Shown: positions 21,388 to 34,340 of the stretch, piece after piece
Layout of the letters: each line of letters opens with the position of its first letter
How positions within the stretch are numbered: the stretch's first letter is position 1
Assembly (NCBI GenBank): GCA_029582265.1
Contig: CM055816.1
Coordinates: forward strand, 82,516,472 to 82,580,471
Direction: 5' to 3'
Source: Zoroaster sp. YZ-2022
Lineage: Eukaryota; Echinodermata; Asteroidea; Forcipulatida; Zoroasteridae
DNA length: 64,000 nucleotides
Program-made: the position numbers and the translations under genes
Notes under the pieces: generated by a model
The model's database searches: none
Told to the model about the DNA's origin: nothing
Seen by the model: only the letters and a program-made list of their open reading frames with translations

Positions 21388-24267
21388 TTAAGATTCAGAC
21401 TTTCGTTTGCGGGTCTTTTGCTGGGGACATGCACTTGATATTGCGGGGTTGATGGTGAGCAGGTGTTCTTGCATCACACACGTCAGCTTGTGAAGGTCAG
21501 GGTTAAGCTTGCTGGTGTTTCGTGCTCCGTCAAAACGCCTGTTCAGAATGTTAAAGACTGCGTGCTTGGACTCGCCCCCTTGTTCTCCCAGTAGCCCTAG
21601 GCCATGTTGGGTTCTTCGGATGAATGGTAAAACATGAACTTCTAGGATGTGCATCTTTGGGGGAAGCTTTTACCAGGGAAATTGGTGCGGTGAAAGTCCA
21701 TAAAACGAGTGATGTCATCATCTACCAAAAAATAGATGAGTCAATATTTGTTATCAAACTATCATTGCCAATAAAATGTTATTAAGATCATTATGAATAA
21801 TTTGTTATTTAGTTGTTCAATTTGAGATTTTTATAAAATTTAATTTGATGACAGAGATGCCAACATTGAATTCCAAAAAAGAGTAGCATCTATTGAAAAA
21901 AAAAATCGCAAAAATCTAACGCTAAGAAATGCATGTCCGGATTTTGGGCAATATCATGCGCCGCACTCGGTGTGAACTCCGCTGGCGGTATAGGGACCAG
22001 GGGCAGAGTAAATTGGAGGACAATACTCAATGAAAAAATTATGAAATTATAACAATGCTAGACGTATCTTATCTTAAAAAGCTCACAATAATGATCTTCC
22101 GAATTAGTAATCCATGCATCAATCACGTTAGAAATTTTGATTATTAATACTAACTGTTCTCTTTGGAGTCTCGAAGGCAAATAACAAATTGATAGCCTTA
22201 GCTAGGCCTAGCGCTAGGCCTAGCCCTAGCTCACCTGGGCCCAATTTCATGGCGCTGCTTACCACAGAATTCTGCGCTTACGGCGCCATAAAAAGCGTGT
22301 GATTCTATGCGCCCTAAGCGCATAATTCCGCAGTAAGCAGTGCCTGCATGCTGACACTGAAGTCGCACTTGCAAAGAAGCTTCGAGAAATTAAAAGGTAA
22401 TGCACGTGCGCGAGCACAATTATGCGCGCATGTACACGTATACACACAAGCTACCTCACAGACAACCTCATTCCCCACGGGTATGCTCATTATTCCCCAT
22501 TATGTAATACAGATCAATGGGTACGATCTTGCAAATAATGTACAGATATATGTACAGGGTACATGTGGTAGGTAGGCAGTCGAATCCAGCGCGCTCGCGC
22601 TTGTGTGTGATATGTACATAATCGTGTGAATTCGCCGCTAATCCCGCTATTGTCGCTTTTTACCACCACTGCGGTTTACATTTAAAAGGTTGTTTTTAAA
22701 ATTATTTGTCATCATTTTTATTTCCACTTAATAGTTCATTCATTGTTTGTTTGTATTGTAACTATATACAATTATACTGGGGCGGCTTGTTTAGCGTATT
22801 TCAATGAAGTATTATCGTAGAGTCGTATTCACGGCTCAAAATCGTATTTGCTACGCCCAAATCGTGTATGTTGGCATCTCTGTGATGATGTAACTTACCA
22901 AGTTTTTCAATTTCTGTGTCATTCAGGGTATTTGCAGTGTTGTACACATTGTGGCAGTTTGCAAACAGCGTGAAAAGCTTGGAGTATTTGTTTGCGATGC
23001 ATTTGGCATCTTCCACTTTTGCTGGGGCCAGACGTTAAGTTTCCTCCACAATACTCTGTGTGACCTTGGTGATATTTATCTCCTGAATGAATGAAAGGTA
23101 TAACAAAAATGTAATACAAATTACACAGCTATAACTTTGTTGAAGTTCATGTAATGTTTCCACCCGGCACCCGTTTTCATGCATCAAACCCAATATTTTA
23201 AGATATTAAGAAACTACGTCAGTCACCTTCAGACACTTGTGGACATGACTCCCGACAAATGTATTAGAGTAGTACGCTTGACGTCGAACTTTGATCTCCT
23301 GAAGACATTTGTCCAGGTTCAACAGCAGTGGGTTGTGATGATCAGGGAGCTTCTTCACTTTGGTGCTTCGTATTGCCTCCTGAATGTCACATTATGATGA
23401 CACATACTTCCATATCAAAAGACTATTTATTAAAGATATGCTGAATAAGCTGAATTCAACTTAACCTAATGTATGAGTTGTTCTCCTAGTGCATTTATAT
23501 CCAAAGTGACACTTGAAACCACTTCCTCAACATTGAGGACGATCAGAGCATACTGATCAAAACGTCGAGTTGTACCTCCAGTTCTTTTCAGAACTAATTA
23601 CTACTCAATTGAGCATTTCACATGGTGTCACCGCAATTAGTCTTATTTAACATTGATATTGTCATTTAGAAGTGCCACGAGTGCCAGTTGTTCTTGCAAG
23701 TCTTTCATCTCGCATCTTATTTCTTTCACCCGATCTTCAGCCAAATGCACCTCAGCAAGCTTAGCCACATAAAGAGGGAAAGGCCCATTCTCGATACCAA
23801 TGGCACCCTCTGCAGATTTTGCAAGAGATTCTGCCTCACCAAGATGTTTGAACTCCATCATGATGTAAAACTTGAACCAAAGTCCAAGGCTTATGTGCAG
23901 AGGAAAAGGGCAAACCTGAGACAATGAAACAACAGAATTGTAAATATTTATTACCTTTGAACACTTTGTGAATTTTGAACTTTTTATATTTTTCTTTCTA
24001 AAACAAATATTGGCAAATAAATGTTTTTGGCTTATAAATCATTGCAATGAATACAGATTACTTACGCAATCAGTTGGTATGTCAAAGAAAGGCCTGTCAA
24101 TGACATTGTTGACATTTTTGGCATGGTTTAGTTTTCCACCTGCTGCAAGAAGTTGTGTGTTGTCCAGCTTTGTGTCGTAGTCGTTCTGGATTCACAAGGA
24201 GGACGCTGTGCCTTTGGTATTATCATGTTTTTGTTGATGATGTTGTACCAAAGACATGAATGTCGAC
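21388..24267 (-). pseudogene. Multi-exon transposase-like gene of an uncharacterised invertebrate family (GEQGGES block), decayed
   Basis: Exons on the minus strand: 24267-24066, 23915 to about 23645, 23379-23227, 23082-22899, 21721-21388. Exon 1 has a GRHSCLW box and, after a frame slip near 24190, DYDTKLDN then NVIDRPFFDIPTDC. Exon 2 continues with PLHISLGLWFKF and a charged helix. Exon 3 gives KCLQEIKVRRQAYYSNTFVG and SHVHKCLK. Exon 4 gives YSKLFTLFANCHNVYNT. Exon 5 gives ITRFMDFHRTNFPGKSF, then, after a slip near 21665, KMHILEVHVLPFIRRT and GLLGEQGGESKHAVFN, ending in a basic tail. The same block order occurs, from memory, in many cnidarian and mollusc proteins without assigned function. 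The CLW box and the Glu of GEQGGES suggest an RNase-H-like transposase core (inference). An in-frame TAA at 23035-23037 and two frame slips indicate a dead copy. Confidence 0.75.
22237..22345. mobile_element. MITE, GGGCCCAATTTCATGGCGCT family
   Basis: It starts GGGCCCAATTTCATGGCGCT, then GCTTACC, with related inverted words CGCAGTAAGCAGTGC at the far end. The same start occurs at 36971 and 37243, and an inverted one near 20200. It lies in the last intron of the minus-strand transposase-like gene. Confidence 0.6.
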
Positions 24268-24299
24268 CTGCCAAAATATTGTATAGAAATTGGTTAGAA

Positions 24300-25580
24300 T
24301 AATTATACAACATTTACATAAACTTCAGATGATTTTTTTTTTAAATTTAATTTGCAGGATGAAACCGTCGGCTCAGTAGGCTACTATAAGGTCGTTATCG
24401 GCATTTTGGCCAAAATAAGTTTTTTGTTGCATGATGTTAAGCTATCTGAAAGTTTGCTTTTTACGAAATATTATCAATTTATCTATTCAAATTAATAAGT
24501 AATTAACTAATTAAAAAAGGACCATAATTTTATATCACATAATCATTCCTGCAATAAGGTCGCTAATTTGACACCTTTATAGTTAAAAGGTCGTTACAGC
24601 GATACTGACCTTTTAACCGTAATAACAAGCCAGTTGTACAGTCGTTCGCTTTATTGTGTACGCGATACGACTAACGTTACGTACACAAATGTCACCCGTA
24701 TGAATGACTGACCTCAAACTATTCACAGAAGTGGAAACTTTTAGATCCATCCGCCTCTCATGATCACTATATAATACATAAAAAATAAAAAATCGTTTTT
24801 ACTTTGCAAAAAAAATTGTCATGTTTTGTTTATTTTCAAATCCACATAAAACACTTAAAATCTTACTGGAAGTGAAATTGCGCACAAGTCATGTGGAATT
24901 AATTTGTGTAGCGGACTTATTGCACACTGTTTTGCTATGTGAAGCATTCAACATGGCGCCCTCCATGAAGATGTGAAACTAATGAGCGAAAGCGTTAATT
25001 GGCGGTATGAAACTTATTTTACTTAGAACTGTCACGTTTATTTATTTCATATTCAATACTCATTTCATCACGTAATCATTTTATTAGTTCACTATAGCTT
25101 ACTCTTGCCATAACAATATTTTTTGCACATTTACGTTTACTTTTATACGACCAACCCCGACCTTGTTTGAACATCATTCATCAACAAATTTTCTGCTGTC
25201 AGATTGTGATTATAAATGCGTACACATGATTGATCTAGGTTAATGTCTGGATCTGAATTAGGAAAAGGTACCAACGTGTGCAAAGGCGATGAAAGGCCTA
25301 ATATTACTATTATTGTTGTCACTATTGTTTAGTAATATGTTATCTAACGTTACTCTCTTCCATTTGACAAAAATATTAAATTACATTTATCTGTTGAGCT
25401 GGCGCTTCAATGGATGGTACTAAGAAGCATTGCGGAGGGTGCAATGAGGGCGATAGTGAAGATGAGCTTCCCCTTTAAATTTTGATGAACAATTTTAAGG
25501 TCAGTCCAACTGCTTCATTATTTTGGTACTACACCACTCTCCCCCGCTCCTATTATTTAAGTGTTTTTTCTATTTTCCTT
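24300..25580. other. Non-coding stretch between two gene remnants
   Basis: Short AAGGTCGTTA and AAGGTCGCTA words recur near 24390, 24557 and 24590. I see no coding exon or RNA gene. Confidence 0.45.
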
Positions 25581-25584
25581 CTAG

Positions 25585-26769
25585 GTTACAGCTGTTGATG
25601 GTACTGTCGATGATGACTTGCCATTGTCTTGGATGGTGAACGACAAGGATATTGAGGAAACTTGTATGGACATTTTAAATGACATAATTGGAGAGGCGAG
25701 GAATTTATATATAAAATGATAATCCAGTTTCCTTGCAAGGAAATGACATTTTCAATTTCAACACTTTTTTTAATATGCTCATTCTCATGAACATATCATT
25801 ATTGTTTAGTTTTATTTACAGTTGGTTGTACTACCAAAACAGAATCAAATGTAACTGATATCTTCCTTTGCTTACTCTGAAAGGATAATGAAGATCAACA
25901 TCCTGTTCGAGACCAGCATGAAAGTTGAGCCCAACATCAGATTCCTGTCATGGACAATGCATTGGTAACTTTTGTTTGCCATGATTTTCTTTCTTCGCAA
26001 TTTGCAGTAAATTCAAAATAATTTGTGTGGTCAATAGATATTGGGGCTAAACCTTTGCCTACCTGTGTGGAGTTTTTCTGCAATTTTAAATTTGTAAGGT
26101 AAAGTAATCCTATTGAGAATGAACTGTGCATGTGTTTCATGTTGGCCGAGTCATTTTGAACAAAACTATTGTATTATGTTTCTTTACATAATAAAAAAGG
26201 TGATTTAAAGGAATTGTTGTTTTTACAAATTCATTGTTCAGTCATGACCAATCCAACTCCATAAAAGTAGCATATTCCCATAAATTGAAATGTGTCTCTT
26301 TCCTCCAATAGCAGGCAGATTTTGATGAGATAAACGACGATGTACCTCTCGCAAGACTAATTGCAGATCCAGTTGAGAACAGACTGATCACTGTATGTAA
26401 AATGCCCAGATGATACAAGTAGAAGCAGTCCTAAGATTAACCTGTAGTAATATTTAATTGTATATTGTTTAATATGTACATGCATTTTTCTTGCCCACAA
26501 AGGATCTCTCTGGTGTACCTATACCAACTGAAGATGAGGGTGGTGCAGATGCAGATGAAGAAGAGCCTGAAATCTCCATCGAGAATAATGAATCGGTAAT
26601 TTTATCATTGTTTGTTTGATGGATTTCATTCCGATAGAATGTGTTGTAAGCAGTGTGATCCTTGGAACCAAGGCATCTAATAATTATTTTTATAATCTGA
26701 GGCATCTAATACATTTTATTAGGCCTATCTGAGAACAAAATCCTACAAAATCACTTCATTGTTTTTTTA

Positions 26770-26839
<70 letters not shown>

Positions 26840-29800
26840 GGCCTAATGGAAGCAGTCATAGGGGTGGTCGCCCTAAAGGACTTTAGTCAGCCATATCCGC
26901 GTTAGGGTGACCGTTTTGCGGTCAACCAAAAGACAAGGTGATTTGAATGTGTCTTTTCCCAACAACTATCTCGGAATTTGTTCTTGGTATGGTTACTTGG
27001 CTGATGGTGTACTGTATACACAAATTACATTGGAATTATACTTATTACAAGATAAACTAGAAGACGGAATCGGGCGTCTATGAAAACGCATCATATACGT
27101 TGTTAAAACAAAATCATCCATTAGGGTGACCAGGCGAAAATTACGATTTTTGAGGAATGAAACCGCACAATTTTCAATAAATCTAGTCTGAGATAATTTT
27201 CGTCAATGTGTTTTATAATTTTTCGTCAATGTAAATTTCTCAGCCATACGATAAGAAAATATATCGCAATTTTGACAAGAAAATGTGAAGAACATCACTA
27301 TCGGACTGCCACCATGACGTCACTGTGTTCCGAATACCAACCAGCCTGCGCACACACCACACACACGTTAGTTGTGCAGTCGATGCATGCAGCTAAGCAC
27401 GCGCCTTACACGATACGACGACGACGCCATTGTTTTAACAATTGTGTAACTGTGTTAGGGGCCTACCTCCGAATAAATACAGGCTATCAGGAAGAGTGTA
27501 TGTAAGTGTTAAGCATGGAGCGTTAGACATTAAATTGTTGTGTATTAATATTTTTTTGAGGAGATGATTGGCGGCACGTAGATGTTGAAAAAGAAGGAAA
27601 TAGGCCTAGCCCTAACACAAACGTAACGTTAGTAATAGTAGGCCTATGACTAGGCCTAGTAGTAGGCCTAACGTTGTTTAATAATAGCCTAAGCTAAGGC
27701 TAATGCTAATAATATTAATAACTTAACAGTTACAGTACTAAATACTACGGTAGTACAAACGTTAGTACTAGTAGGCCTAGTGAGTAGTAGTAGTGTTGAG
27801 CGCAGTTTGTGAGCCCCATGCAATGTCGTATCCGACCGCCACTTTTTCTCATTCAATAATTATAACCAATAAAGTAATCTTACCTACCTAGTTAAGGTGG
27901 AGAAAATATGGATGATGATGGACATATATTTCGAATTATATTTCATGCAAAAACCTGTGTAGGCATTTTTGGTAGATGATGACTTCAAATCTTGTCAACT
28001 CCCCAATCAGTGACCAACACGGTCAATGTACATGCGCAGTGGCAACTAACGTTATAATAGTACTTAGTAGGCCTACTAGTAGCCTATCCTTCTATTTTCT
28101 GAAGGGGAGGATTTTTTAGAAGGGAAATAAAGTCCGAAAACCATCATAAAAGTGGATTTTAAAGATAGTTTTCGCTTTCTGTACTACATGTACGCTGACA
28201 AGGTACGCAAAATCACGAAAGCACACAGCTAAGTACAATCAGGCCGGCAGGCTGCGCTTAAACCGCCCACTTTGGCGCTTGTCTACATCCATTCGAGGTA
28301 AACATCCAAACTGCGCAAGCTTTATGGAGCAGTTCTGGAGTGGGAGGAAAACCCACAAAACAATATACAATTGAGTTACAGCATAAAACAATGCAACCAT
28401 CAATTTTTCACCAGTGGCTTCATACCAGTGGGTACCGCTTTTTGTATGCAATTTGATCCCGGAATTAAGCAATTGACATATAATTATGTGCAAAAATACA
28501 TGTACAAACACATGTATTCTTATGTTTTGCAGCGGGGTGTTCTAAAAGTAGAGTGTATCACAACCAAAGCTAAAAAAAACAAACGAATATTTTCCCTTTC
28601 AAACCAGGCTAATTCCTTGCAAGTAAGCAATTATGTAAAATCTATGAATTATTTCCAATACATAGACATTGTGACAGAATTGGAGATAGATGGCGTACAA
28701 AGTGCCGAACAACTGAGGAAAAAGTGGAACAACCTTTGTAAGAAATATAAAGTGAGTTTAGTGAGTGTGTGTGACGTGAGGTGGTGTGACGTGGTCTCAC
28801 CTAATTTTCCTGTATATGTAATGGTTTCCAGTTAACAAATCCACTTGTATTTTACATGATGTAATTAACATTTATTAATTCGATTACCTGTTACACGGTC
28901 ACTAAGATGCACATAATCATTGAGTCCCGTTGCCACCACTTTCATTTTTATCTCAGTCGTCAGCCTCGTAGCTCGCCTGATGACGTCACCTCGCCTGATG
29001 TTAACTACAGTTTTACTTATCCAAGCTTCCACTTTTGTTCTTTCATGTTGAAACTGCAGGTAGTATTGACAATATGCAGCAGACAATATGCAGACTTAAG
29101 TGCAGAGTCTGCAATCAGAGCTTTTGGAGGCGATGGAATTTGTTGCGTCATGAGGCAACTCATCAACGTGAGCGGGAAAATGCCCGGCCGCCTTTGTGAG
29201 ATTTGAGGATCTGAAAAAGCACACCAGACAGCAACACTTGTAATTGTATCCAAGAGAGGAGACTCGTAGAGATGAAGTAAGAAGGATTGCTAGAGGGGAA
29301 GAAAAAAGGAAGTATGCAGAGAGAGGGGAGGAGAAAGCTACAAGTGCTAAGAAGAGAAAAGATGAGAGGAAAACAGGAGAGAGGAAGAAAGGAAGTAGAA
29401 AGGGCGAGCAGAGATGGGGAGAGAACACGAACCAAAGAAGAGCAACGGAAGGAAGGAACTGGTGGTGAGACCAAGAAAAGTGCAGACAAGAAGGTGAAGG
29501 AAACTCCAAAAGAGCTTAAGAGAAAACGGAAGATGAGAGAAGATGACGACGGACAGAAGAGCACGGCTCAGGGGAAGGAAAAGCTGAGAGAAAAGGAAGT
29601 CACGGAGGAGCCAAAGGAGGTAGAGATTGATAAGCCGACAGAGCAGAGGGAAGAGGAGAAAGGAGAAGAGGCAGAAGGGGAGACACGGACGGAGGAAGAG
29701 AAGACAGGTGTGGAGGCCCCGAAAGGAAATGAAGTGACAGAAACGACTCTGGGATCATTGATAGAAGAGGTGAAGATGGGAGATTTATTGGACGACGAGG

Positions 29801-31412
29801 CGTTATACAATGCATCAATTTCGTTGTTGGACGACGGGATGACGGAATTTCTTCAACAAGAAAACCAAAATGCAAGAGGACCGGGGATTGGAAAGGATAT
29901 TTCATTGGAGGGGGGCCCGAACCCAACGCCATCAATTGCCAACTCCCCATCAATATTATCCACATTGACGGATTCAAGCTCTACGTCAGACTCGTCAACT
30001 TCTTCATCCTCTTCGTCCGCATCTTCATCATCATCGACCACATCAAGGGAGAGCCAAACAGCTAGAAAGAACTTTGATACAGTTGAACTCAAATCCATCC
30101 TGCAAGGGAGGGATAATTATCAGAGTTTCAGAGAAACGTACAATTTATACTTATGAGGCAGGCAGGAAACAAAAGAAAGAGTCATGGGAGAGAGTTTATT
30201 TTCTCTCTCAACAAGAGGAATAATTCAATAGTGTATTGATTTTAATAGCATGACCGTGTTTGTTAAATGTTATTTTTTTTAAATTTAAAAAAGGTTTCCA
30301 ATAAATTTAAATGTTCCCAAACTCATCACATAAAATCATTAACGTTAAAATTAGGTCTGACTACACGACATAGGATATTTTATTATTATTAGTCTATTGT
30401 TGTTTTTAAATATTGATAAGAGGTGTGAGCATGGGTGGAGGCATGTTGATATAATTTGATACGCTTAAAAGGGGTAGGGTTACGCTATTTTTTTTGTCAA
30501 GAATTTAGGTATAGGCCGTCAAAAATTTTCACCAAATGAGGGCGCCCTTCATTTTGCTATTTTGAATGCATAGAGGTGGGGTTACGCTATTTATTTAATA
30601 TATTTATTGTATAAATATTATTTTTAGAGATGTAGGGGGTCTATTAAAAAGGAATGGCTTTTACTGAAGTTTTAGGATGGCAGGAAAGATGTATATTATT
30701 GTGTATTGTATTGATTATTGTATTGTTTATTATTTCAATAGGAAGAGGAGAACAGTCCGTTTGTATGGGCTGTCCGTCGTCCAAGTGATGCGTTCAGACA
30801 GTGCTATGAAGAACTGAGCAAGCCCGAACCAATGGTAAATTGGATGATGGTGATGATGATGATGATGATGTTTATATTAATATATACGTATTTTTTTTAT
30901 TTTTTTATTTTTTTCATGTAAAGTGCATTGACGAAGATTCTCCTGAAGACGTACCAGCGTCTCCTCCCCGTGTAGCTGAAGACGTACCAGCGTCTCCTCC
31001 CCGTGTGGCTGAAGACGTACCATCGTCTCCTTCCCGTGTGGCTGAAGAATTGGCAGCACGACCTCGAGTTCCAATGGTGAGTGAAACTGAGACGAATTTT
31101 GAATGATCTTTTGTAAAACTTAAATTATCAAAAATGTTTTATACAAGGCCCGGTACTATTTTTGACTATTTATTATTATTTGTTTTTTTCTTGCAGAATG
31201 ATGTTTCCACCAATAATCTTTTCCAGTGTTCACACTGTGAAAAAAAATTTACGCGCACAGACAGCCTAAAGCGGCATGAAAAGAAACACAAAAAACATCA
31301 AGCTTTGTCCTGTTCACACTGTGAAAAAACATTCACGCGCACCGACAACCTAAAGCGGCATGAAAAGAAACACAAAAAACATCAAGCTTTGTCCTGTGCT
31401 GCACACATGTGA
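25585..31412 (+). CDS. C2H2 zinc-finger gene with acidic N-terminus
   Basis: The well-supported exons are 26315-26392, 26503-26595, 30742-30834, 30924-31075 and 31197-31412 (TGA), every one phase 0 at both ends. Earlier exons are likely at 25585-25663 (DDDLPLSWMVNDKDIEE) and near 25884. The N-terminal part is acidic (DDVPLARLI, ADADEEEPEIS). The fourth exon holds three 11-residue repeats with consensus EDVPASPPRVA. The last holds two C2H2 fingers (CSHCEKKFTRTDSLKRHEKKH and its near copy), then AAHM and stop. It is probably a nuclear DNA-binding protein. DDxPLxxL-type acidic starts also occur in piggyBac-related proteins, but no transposase follows. The 4.1-kb intron contains other coding remnants on the same strand, so the joins across it are inferred from phase alone. 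No start codon was identified. Confidence 0.55.
26774..26836. repeat. TA dinucleotide microsatellite
   Basis: This is an uninterrupted run of about 31 TA units, in the intron after 26595. Confidence 0.95.
26837..28660. other. Intronic or intergenic stretch rich in TAGGCCTA and AACGTTA words
   Basis: The segment 27600-27790 is dense in short palindromes (TAGGCCTA, AACGTT, ACTAGT) but forms no regular array. No gene is recognised. Confidence 0.5.
28666..28751 (+). CDS. Single Myb/trihelix-like exon
   Basis: After an AG at 28664-28665 the frame encodes IVTELEIDGVQSAEQLRKKW, then NNLCKKYK, ending at a GTGAGT donor. Pattern and length fit the last two helices of a Myb/SANT or trihelix DNA-binding domain (regular W and the QLRKKWNNL block). 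The first helix should lie in an upstream exon that I could not identify. The exon lies on the same strand as, and between, the flanking zinc-finger exons, so it may be part of either gene or an independent remnant. Confidence 0.5.
29060..30156 (+). pseudogene. Broken C2H2 protein with K/E/R-rich and Ser-rich tail
   Basis: After a GCAG acceptor the frame gives CRVCNQSFWRRWNLLRHEATH, a canonical C2H2 finger (C-x2-C-x12-H-x3-H). A TGA follows. In the next frame FVRFEDLKKHTRQQH is the second half of another finger whose cysteines are lost, then TAA at 29241. From 29287 to 30156 a long frame encodes a highly charged region (repeated EEK, KEL, ERK), a conserved-looking acidic block (GDLLDDEALYNASISLLDD), a Ser/Thr run and a C-terminal TVELKSILQGRDNYQSF. 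The purine-rich strand bias explains the opposite-strand open frames. No function is recognised beyond the zinc finger. Confidence 0.5.
30945..31043 (+). repeat. 33-bp coding minisatellite, three copies
   Basis: Copies start at 30945, 30978 and 31011. Each encodes an 11-residue ED-V-P-rich unit within the zinc-finger gene, with very few differences. Confidence 0.9.
31227..31394 (+). repeat. 84-bp tandem duplication of a zinc finger
   Basis: Copies at 31227-31310 and 31311-31394 differ at only a few bases. Each encodes a full C2H2 finger plus the KKHQALS linker. A third copy starts (TGTGCTGCACACATG) but is truncated by the stop. Confidence 0.9.
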
Positions 31413-31551
31413 TGCGTATTACGACCAACATTGTGGAGTTTTGTCTGCAGTTTGTCTGCAGTGATTTTGTGCAGTTTGTAATGGCATCCTTTTGAGGAGG
31501 AGCAATGAGGAGCAGTGCAGTGAGAGTGTTCCGCATTACGACCAACATTGA

Positions 31552-31598
31552 GGAGGAGCACACCTCCACGCGCGCGCCCAGACGTGTCTCACGCGCGC
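31552..31598 (+). repeat. CpG-rich end repeat, copy 1
   Basis: GGAGGAGCACACCTCC (a small hairpin) is followed by ACGCGCGCGCCCAGACGTGT and CTCACGCGCGC. It is almost identical to 36589-36635 in the same orientation, about 5 kb away. Confidence 0.8.
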
Positions 31599-31602
31599 TT
31601 AG

Positions 31603-31735
31603 TACGTTGTTGTCCCTCACCTTTCTACTTCCCTTAAGGAATATAAAATAATATAAAAAAATATATATAAAAAATAAAAATACAAAAAATTTAAAAAAAC
31701 ATTACAAAAAGTATGAGAACACGAGCGATACACAA
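31603..31735 (+). repeat. Direct repeat, copy 1 (matches 34251-34340)
   Basis: TACGTTGTTGTCCCTC, then TAAGGAATATAAAATAAT and GTATGAGAACA, recur at 34251 in the same orientation with length variation in the A/T-rich middle. Confidence 0.75.
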
Positions 31736-34250
31736 TAGGATATTTCCCTATGAAAAAATTGTCACCAACCAGGAGATTTTTATGGGTGCAGACCAAGAAG
31801 GATTATGACATTATATTTTTGGGGTCTAATTAACTTAATAATTTATGTATAAAATGCTGTGCCGACTTTATCTACATGTATATACCCAGCGTGTTTTTAA
31901 TTATTTATTTATTTGTGTATTTATTATACGAGTCCCTTCATCATTTCAGGTATTTCAGTATGTAAAGTACAAAATAAGTGTTCTGCATAAAATGAATGTT
32001 TATCTTTATTAACTGTACCGATACTAGATATGTTTGTTATGCAATAACGAAACTTGTTCATTTCTAACTGGTCTGATAGATTAATATGAGTCCAGAAATA
32101 ATCCTAACCAGAGAAACAAGCTCAGGACTTACCGTACCGTGAAAATAAATTTGAGTTTGAGTTTATTTGTATTGTGATAATAATTCATCATACCGTCATT
32201 CCATGTTCCGCCCATTTTAGATGCTCTTAATTCACACAAGCTGTTTATTGAAACAGGGAAATAATTGGTCAAGATTCCAGTCAGAGAATTTGCCCACGCT
32301 GTCACCTTGATGTTGAATCAGAAATCAGATTTATTTTTTATTTTTTATTGTCCACTATACAAGGACTTTAGGAAAATGTATGTTTATTGATATTATCAAA
32401 ACAAATGATCACTTTGAATTTTAAATGGCAAAGAAAGACAGAATTTCCTTATGAACTCTTCAGATGAATTTAACATTAATTGCGCTGCCAAATATATATT
32501 TTCTTTGTAAATCAAAATGAAAAGAGTATGCTCTTTGTAACACTCCTTCAAGTGCGATTATTATTATTATTATTGAACGGGTAAAGGGGTTTGTTTCAGA
32601 TTTGGGACAAAATATAATACAATACAATTAATAATATTATTTGAAACTATATGTTACAGCTTTAACTAAGAACTTAGGTACTCTTGTGTAACCGAATTAT
32701 GCAGGGAAAATGGCTTATGAGACAGGAAAACATAAGGGTACAAATTGAAAACGTTGACACTGTTCCCTCCGGTTATTGAACACCATCGTGACTTAAAGAA
32801 ACACTCAATCGCAAAGAACCTTATTATTATTATTATTACCACTTATTTTGATGAAAATGTATTAGATATTACGTTAATTTAATCGTCTTTGTTTAACACT
32901 GGACTAATTTTTCCATTGCATTTGTTTATAAATAAAAATTAAAACAAATTAAAACAAAATAAAAAAATTTAAAAAAAAATTTAAAAAATGCATCCCAATT
33001 TTTTTACGGTAATAATTGAATTAAACATTTAAAAAGGCTACATTTTCTTTAGTCGGGAAATTTAAATACTTTCATTTCAGATATTGAAAAAAATAATAAT
33101 AATAACATCCATCAACAATTAGTACCGGCAGTATAGATGCAGACGAGTTATTGTCGGGACATTATCACACGTAGCAATGTAGATACAATTTTGCATGTTG
33201 CATGTATTTTGTTCATGATGCGTGGCATTCGCGAAAGTTGTATGTGTTTCGTTTTGAAACAGCATCGAATACGTTAAGAGAAATAGATTCTAAATTTATC
33301 AATCTATTCGTGTTTTGCGAAAATCGGGCGATGCAACTTTATTTATTTCATATTCTAGTTATTATTTTTCCTTTTTGGAACAATTATCATTAAGTGCTGA
33401 TCTGGCAAATGAAAACAAGTGTACTTGTATTTCACATAATGTGCGTAATTTCAGTAACTTTGTACTTGCAAGGCCTACTAACCAGTTGTTTTTATTTATT
33501 ATTTTGTATTATTATTATTTGTTTTGGTAAAACATACAGTTTCTGTCAAAAGAAAATACAGACATAATTAATTGTAAATAAATTGTCAATATTTTTTCAA
33601 CATTACCTTTTAATTTCATTAAACTAACCGAATTGAAGGAGTAATACATGTACATTGTAACTTTTGATAAATGTTCCTACATTGAGAAGTTGAATAAAGC
33701 AGCCAAGAGCTGAGGTCATGAAAACAAGAAAAGTTTCCTCGTATTTTATTACAGTGTATTAGAGATTTTGCGTTGAATCAGGATGTTCGATTTCAAAATT
33801 ATCCAGCCCATATATTTAAGAAGCAAATATGTAGCATTGAGACAACCGTATCCACCCAAACACTTCTTCTCAACAGACGCTAATACTTTGAATCATCATC
33901 ATCATCATCATCATATCAACAAATGTTGCTCAAGAAATTCTCTTTTTATTTTAGTATTAATTATTCCATTATAGATTAATGCATTCCATCAACTCTAAGT
34001 TGTTCAAGCAAATTTGCCAGTGTTCGGTCTAGCCAAAATGTTCTAAAGGCCCCGAATTTGTTAGAATTTAAAATAACAATAATAATAATAATTAATGTTT
34101 TCAGTTTCTCAAATGTTTTCCAATTTAAAACCAATTTAAAAACCATCTGTAAAATATATTTATGTCAAAGATTGCTGTTGGTGTTAAAATTAAATTTAAC
34201 TAATCATACTTGAATAGCTTCATGTACAGTCGTTCTTTTGTCTGTCTTCG

Positions 34251-34340
34251 TACGTTGTTGTCCCTCCCCTTTCTACCTCACTTAAGGAATATAAAATAAT
34301 AAATAAATAAAAAACACTACAAAAGGTATGAGAACAAGCG
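34251..34340 (+). repeat. Direct repeat, copy 2
   Basis: This is the same sequence as 31603-31735 but shorter. It lies downstream of the minus-strand genes at 34.7-36.4 kb. Confidence 0.75.

Noticed and set aside
29096..30098. Long minus-strand frames (Ser/Pro/Leu-rich) opposite the charged protein
   Set aside because: They mirror the purine-rich GAA/GAG bias of the plus strand and have no domain.
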